A stretch of DNA of 64,000 nt from Tetmemena sp. SeJ-2015. Taxonomy: Eukaryota; Ciliophora; Spirotrichea; Sporadotrichida; Oxytrichidae. Positions 58,966 through 64,000 of this stretch are shown one piece after another. The stretch lies in the NCBI GenBank assembly GCA_027382625.1, contig JAJKFJ010022081.1:62001-126000 (forward strand), written 5' to 3'. The translations under genes and the position numbers were made by a program. Position 1 is the stretch's first letter, and each line of letters begins with the position of its first letter. The notes below the pieces were generated by a model. It saw only the letters and a list, made by a program, of their open reading frames with translations. It made no database searches and had not been told where the DNA came from.

Positions 58966-61140
58966 TCAAAACTCATATTATTCCATGCTCTGAGGGCCTT
59001 TATTGGAAGTAGTTTTTGCCCCAAAAGGTAGATACTAGTTCTTTATTTTATCAATTGCTTCTTAGTAAGATGTAACTATTACTTTCTAACGCTCTAGATA
59101 GTTTAGATAGTCTTTCCATTTGGGATCAGTTGATAAAGTTGCTCTATTGCCAATAATGATTAGCCCGTGCTTAGCTCTCGTCAAGGCAACATTCAATCTA
59201 AAATGCATCCTTCATAAGAAATAATTTAGTTATAAATGATTGGTTCTATTTTCGTTCTTCATAAAGCCGATGGTCTTACCACTCCTTACTGTGGTGAAAA
59301 TTATAAAGTCTTGCTCTCTTCCTTGCCAAGAATCAATTGTATTCACTTGATTACTGTTAGCCCCCATCAGTTATAATATTTTTTAAAGAAATATCTTAAT
59401 ATAAGTACTGTTATATAAGTTACCTTAGTTTCTGAGTTTGACCATTGTAGGGAGAAATCATTCCAATTTTTGACACATCCATCTTCTTATCGCCTTAATA
59501 TCAAAGTTAATTAGCATTATAATTTTTTTAAGCCCACCATGAACTGCTACTTACAATAAAAAATATTTTATTAAAATGCCATATATTAAAGGCCATATCC
59601 GCTTAACCCATATTGAAGAAGGAGTTACCATAAATTTAAAGTTATTAAATCTATAAATATTTTTAACGCTCTATAGTTTAACCCGACTCCTGACTTCTAT
59701 CATCGATGAATAATTATAATATAGCCAAAATTAGTTTAGGATGAAGAGCATAGGCTTATCCTCTGAGATGAAGAAATCTTTGTCACAGTATTTAAACTCA
59801 TTTTCTATCTTCCCTTCATAGAATAGCTTGTTTGGGAGTTCCAAGATAAAGGGATGCATTCTGTATTATGACTTGAGCATAATGTTTGGATAGCCTCCTT
59901 CATTTAATTGATAACTTTTATTTAGATTCAATCAAACGAGTAAAAAGAGAGTCAGGTCCTTTAATGTTGGAATTAATCTGAGGACCTAACTGCTTGTGAT
60001 CTCCGATTAAATTTAAGAAAAAATTAATTTAAAAAGTTAATTGCTTTAATAAAATGGAGTTTTCAGCTCAAGTGCAGTTGAAATAGATAAAATCCAAATT
60101 TCTATAGCCAATTTAAAATTTATACAAAAAGTATTTTTAATTACCATACAAACATCTATAAAAATGAGGATATGACTAGCAAACTCATCATTTCCTTCAA
60201 ATTTATTATAGGAAGGAGATGATTACGTTATTGCAATTTATATTATTATAAATATTGTTTGTCTTGAATATTTTCCTACTTGTGAGGTAATTGCAGTCTG
60301 ATTATTTTCTATTCATCTTGATATTAGTTTTATTTCTTAATTTTAATGGGTTTGAGACCTTTTCATTCTGAATACAAGTGCTAAAGTCCTTTTATCTTTC
60401 AAATAAGTCAAATAAAAGACCTTAAAATCTCATTCACCCAAACTCCGCTTACTACCTTTAGAGGTTTAAAATTTAACAATGCTCATTTGGAAATTTTTTT
60501 ATAGATGCTTTTGAAGATGCAATTTTCATATATATTTTCTTGCCTATATGTATTTTAAGTATGATGAGAATTATAATCAACAAAGCTAAACTTTAAGCTA
60601 ATTTCTGAAAAGCTTATCAATTAAAAAATATTTTCTTTATTTTAATTCTTACCATAATTTAGAGAATATTAAATAGAAATCCGAGGCCAAGTGAGCTTCC
60701 CCCCCTTTACTTTAATTTATTATAAATCATTTTGATCATTAATTTAATTAAGTTAGCTTCAAGTATACAGTTCACTTTAATTTTATTGTCTCAACCATTG
60801 ATCATTATTCATATCCATCCCATAATTAAAAACTTCTGTCGCTTATAACTCTAGAAAGAGCTCTTTCGAGCAAAAACTGTATCAATATAAAATTCTTAGA
60901 ATCAAATGCTAAATCTATTGATAGAGAAACTATTTCAATTGACTCATTTTAGCTCCTATATTTTAATTCCATACATAATTGCTTATTAAATTTCGATAGT
61001 TTCTTAACTATAATTAAAATTTAAAGTGAGTATATTTATTAAGACCACCTGCCAAGCATCAAGGATGCAAGCTAGAGCTTCTATCTCCGTGGCTTAGGTT
61101 GCTTCATCAATGATAACTCTTGTGAACTTCATTCCTTTTA
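58966..61140 (-). CDS. UPF1/Sen1-like superfamily 1 helicase, C-terminal part
   Basis: The conserved helicase motifs are found in order on the minus strand. Motif II is [16 protein letters not shown]; motif [18 protein letters not shown]; motif IV region, [18 protein letters not shown]; motif [21 protein letters not shown]; motif [19 protein letters not shown]. The protein ends [13 protein letters not shown] at TGA 58966-58968. The motifs are separated by AT-rich blocks of 50-900 bp that are too long and irregular for this genome's introns, so several IESs are likely. Walker A (motif I) and everything N-terminal are absent from this window. UPF1-type helicases act in RNA surveillance or transcription termination. 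Confidence 0.8.
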
Positions 61141-61149
61141 GTCTAGGAT

Positions 61150-61678
61150 CTCCTCTTCCTAAATACACATAATTTATTTTTATAAGATAAATTTGAATAG
61201 ATGATAGTTGGTTAGTAGAAAAAGAGATAAATAAAAATATTTATGATTTTCAAATTAAATTCAACAAACTATGATTATGCTTGTAAATTTATTTATAAAT
61301 TGCATGAAGAAGGCGCGCCACATTAACCTATAATTAACCTTAAAATTAGTGTAATCCTAATTTTTAAAAAGTCTGAAAAATATTATCACTGACCTGTGAC
61401 AAACGAATCTGCCATTTATTTTATTAGGCTTATTTCACAATTTCAAATCCTCTTAAATTTGATTCGCAATGAAGATCTCCTCTATGATGTAATAAATATT
61501 AAAAAATTTTAAAAAAAAATTTAAAAGGTATTAAAGTTTTTAAATAAATTTTAAATCTTAAATCATTAAAGTTAAAAAAAGGGGGTAATACTTAAAATTT
61601 TATTTATATCTTTCTTTTGGATTTATTCCATATATAAATAAATAAAAAGCTCAAAAAAATATCAAAATTAAATTATAA
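61150..61678. other. Very AT-rich spacer
   Basis: Long A/T runs and no gene. The upstream coding segments of the helicase were not found here. Confidence 0.4.
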
Positions 61679-62658
61679 CAATTATAATAATTAATATTTG
61701 CAAGGAAAAAATAGCTCGAAAAGTTTCATCTATCTATAGCTATTCCATGCTCGGTCGTATAAAAGCGATGAATGAGAAGGAGAATATCAATGAACCTTCA
61801 TCATTACAGAAGCAATAAGAAATTGAGCTATCATAATTCGTTCTTAGAAATGCTGCATTAAATCAAGAGCGAGTATCGAAAAATCAGTTGCGATAGAGAG
61901 TGAGGAGCTAGCTAGCATGTACTCTTTAGATTTTACGTTTTTACTCTATTTTTTCACTTGCTTTTATACGTTATAATTAAAACTTATGGTCAAACTTTAA
62001 ATTATTAAAAATGAAGAGTTTTCCGAATGAAGCAAATTGCACACTTTCTATATATAAAAAATATAGAGATGAGAGCTTTAAATTGAAAAGAGCGATTAAA
62101 TGATAGAATTAATTATGATAAATTATAATTATATAATTATTTATTTTAAGAGTAAATGGTTATATCACGATAAATGATACGAGAAACTAAATTGAATTTT
62201 AATTGAGTGCACGCTCTTTCATTGCAGACTCAGCATGTGCGAAGAACGTCACTGCTTACGTATACTATAAACTTTCAGTAAACATCTGTAATGATTAATC
62301 ATGAGCACTTATTTCATACTCTTCATTTTTAATAATTTAAAGTTTGACCATAAGTTTTAATTATAACGTATAAAAGCAAGTGAAAAAATAGAGTAAAAAC
62401 GTAAAATCTAAAGAGTACATGCTAGCTAGCTCCTCACTCTCTATCGCAACTGATTTTTCGATACTCGCTCTTGATTTAATGCAGCATTTCTAAGAACGAA
62501 TTATGATAGCTCAATTTCTTATTGCTTCTGTAATGATGAAGGTTCATTGATATTCTCCTTCTCATTCATCGCTTTTATACGACCGAGCATGGAATAGCTA
62601 TAGATAGATGAAACTTTTCGAGCTATTTTTTCCTTGCAAATATTAATTATTATAATTG
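61679..62658. repeat. Perfect 341-bp inverted repeat with 298-bp loop
   Basis: The arms 61679-62019 and 62318-62658 are exact reverse complements over all positions I compared. The arms and loop carry no protein-like frame. A foldback-type transposon or hairpin-forming germline element is likely. No obvious target-site duplication was seen. Confidence 0.85.
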
Positions 62659-62659
62659 A

Positions 62660-63379
62660 AGAAATTCATAACGAGTTTCAAGCCAATTCTTTTCTCTCTT
62701 TGTTTTTACAGTTTTGTTTTAATAAAAATTAATTTATCTTCCATTACAAGTAGTGATGATTATCGGAGTATAAAAAAATTACAAATTTTTAAGTTATAAT
62801 GAGATTTCTTTTTTATATTTTAACTTTTTTTATTGAGTATTTTTAAGCTCTATTTTTTCAAATTCTCTCTATCTCTCTAGAAAATCTTCTATATCTGCCT
62901 TATTCATCGTTTTAATATCTTCAAAACTTTGTCCGTTCAATAAATTATTATTATCATTCCTTATAGTATTTAATTATAGATGAAAATTTATAGGAAGGGG
63001 AATTAAATTAGGTATTAAATCAAAATGGAGAAAATCAGTGACAGTTGAAGTGTTCTAATTTAAAAATTTAATAATAGACCTTTCTCAAGCATAAAATTTT
63101 AGAACTTTTTATCATTGCAACTTTTGTGTGGGAGCCTCATACATTATAAGCGACACAAGTTTTGATGAAGATGAAGATGAGGAAGACGAGGAATGAGCGC
63201 TAATTATCTCACTGATGATAGTTGCTACAAAGATGATTAAAGTAGGAACTTATATCAATTTGTGATTCTCTATCGATCAAGCTGCAGATCAGTGGGTGAA
63301 TCTGTGATTTCAACTGACTCGAAGTTGCAACTCTCCATTTATTATTTTAACAAATCACCGATTTTAATTAAAATTCCTA
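62660..63379. other. AT-rich DNA with a short acidic ORF end
   Basis: Mostly non-coding. At about 63165-63197 a plus-strand frame ends in alternating D/E codons before TGA, which could be the acidic C-terminus of a small coding segment. Confidence 0.3.
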
Positions 63380-63479
63380 CTATATTGCATGCGAATAGAG
63401 CATAAGATAATAAATAGCTATTAATATTTTGTGAGTGGCTGAGAACCCTTTCCTTTTTCCTAAGGCCTTAATGTACGAC

Positions 63480-63650
63480 GTTCTCTTCATCTTTGTCTTC
63501 TTCTTCTTCATCTTCATCATCATCATCATCTTAGTCATCGCCTTCGCCTTCGTCTTCTTCTTCGTCATCATCTTCTTCTTCGTCATCATCTTCATCTTCG
63601 TCATCATCTTCGTCGTCCTCGTCTTATTCTTTTTCATCTTTGCTTTTTTT
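63480..63650 (-). repeat. GAA/GAT trinucleotide tract (acidic if translated)
   Basis: Imperfect TTC/ATC triplet repeats on the plus strand. The minus-strand frame, with TAA as Q, encodes a D/E-rich run followed by DKDEENVVH, so it may be an acidic protein tail. It could equally be a microsatellite. Confidence 0.6.
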
Positions 63651-63654
63651 TTTT

Positions 63655-64000
63655 TAAACTAATTAGAATAAACCCCAATTTTGAATTAAAATATAATTGA
63701 TTGTTTAAAATTAAAAAATTTTTTATTTTAAAATTTTTTATTTATTTAGAAATTTTACCAAAATTTAAAAGGAAAATAATTTAAAGAAAACAAAAAATTT
63801 AATTTTTTCTTTAAAAATTTTATTTAAAAGTTTTTCCCTCTTTTAAATTTAAAATAAATAAAAATTTTAAATTTAAAAAAAATTTTTCTTTTTGTATTAT
63901 TTTTAAAATGTAACCTTTTTTAAGAAAATAAAAAATTTTAAACAATAAATTATTTTTTTTAAATTAGGTGTTTGAATTTACAGTCTACATTTTTTAAGCA
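63655..64000. other. Low-complexity A/T homopolymer region
   Basis: Alternating runs of A and T. No gene is supported, and base accuracy is likely low. Confidence 0.5.

Noticed and set aside
63435..63662. Highly hydrophobic plus-strand ORF (F/I/V runs)
   Set aside because: It is simply the translation of the TTC/ATC triplet repeat.
1..64000. tRNA, rRNA, CRISPR arrays or bacterial-type operons
   Set aside because: None seen. Introns, the TAA/TAG = Q code and IES structure are all eukaryotic.
1..64000. Telomeric C4A4/G4T4 repeats or TBE transposon ends
   Set aside because: I found no such runs; gene ends are bare, as expected for germline DNA.

Overview
The window looks like germline (micronuclear) DNA of a stichotrich-type spirotrich ciliate of the Oxytricha / Stylonychia / Tetmemena kind. 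Three observations support this. First, real genes read TAA and TAG as glutamine and stop only at TGA. Second, most genes contain short GT-AG introns and, in addition, many tiny AT-rich insertions flanked by 3-10 bp direct repeats. Removing one repeat copy plus the insertion restores the reading frame each time; this is the signature of internal eliminated sequences (IESs) and their pointers. Third, two genes are scrambled: their halves lie in permuted or inverted order and rejoin in frame through shared pointers. No read evidence or macronuclear sequence was available, so every excision is inferred from frame restoration and family resemblance.

Layout. 0.4-1.0 kb: 3' end of a coiled-coil gene (-). 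1.5-5.3 kb: decayed kinase / C2H2 finger remnants and unassigned ORFs. 5.4-8.7 kb: EDRF1 homologue (-). 9.0-10.2 kb: mitochondrial carrier (-). 10.4-13.0 kb: coiled-coil protein (+). 13.2-15.0 kb: MORN-repeat protein (-) with six IESs. 15.2-17.1 kb: non-coding, with a 170-bp direct repeat. 17.1-21.1 kb: scrambled CFAP92-like gene whose 3' half precedes its 5' half. 21.2-21.56 kb: MITE copy. 21.6-23.6 kb: polytopic membrane protein (+). 24.0-24.2 kb: small membrane protein (-). 24.5-27.9 kb: TMC-family channel (+). 28.3-29.3 kb: frameshifted methyltransferase (+). 29.9-37.8 kb: ataxin-2-like gene (LsmAD, Q/P-rich, PAM2 motif), split by a 4.26-kb element whose termini match the MITE. 38.1-39.2 kb: second Q-rich gene. 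39.4-41.4 kb: coiled-coil gene (-). 41.6-43.3 kb (-) plus 47.4-48.2 kb (+): the two inverted halves of a class II, B12-dependent ribonucleotide reductase, enclosing a complete MORN gene (43.35-47.18 kb, -). 48.3-49.3 kb: tail-anchored, SNARE-like protein. 49.6-51.2 kb: zinc-finger / DnaJ-like gene (-). 51.3-52.5 kb: two small genes. 52.6-56.3 kb: leucine-rich-repeat gene (-). 56.57-56.91 kb: MITE copy. 57.5-57.8 kb: isolated coding fragment. 59.0-61.1 kb: 3' part of a UPF1/Sen1-like helicase (-). 61.68-62.66 kb: 341-bp perfect inverted repeat. 63.4-64.0 kb: acidic trinucleotide repeat and AT-rich low-complexity DNA.

Most loci should become independent gene-sized chromosomes after genome rearrangement, so neighbouring genes need not be functionally related. 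The strongest point is the ribonucleotide reductase: its five expected redox and radical cysteines are divided between the two inverted segments and come together only after unscrambling.
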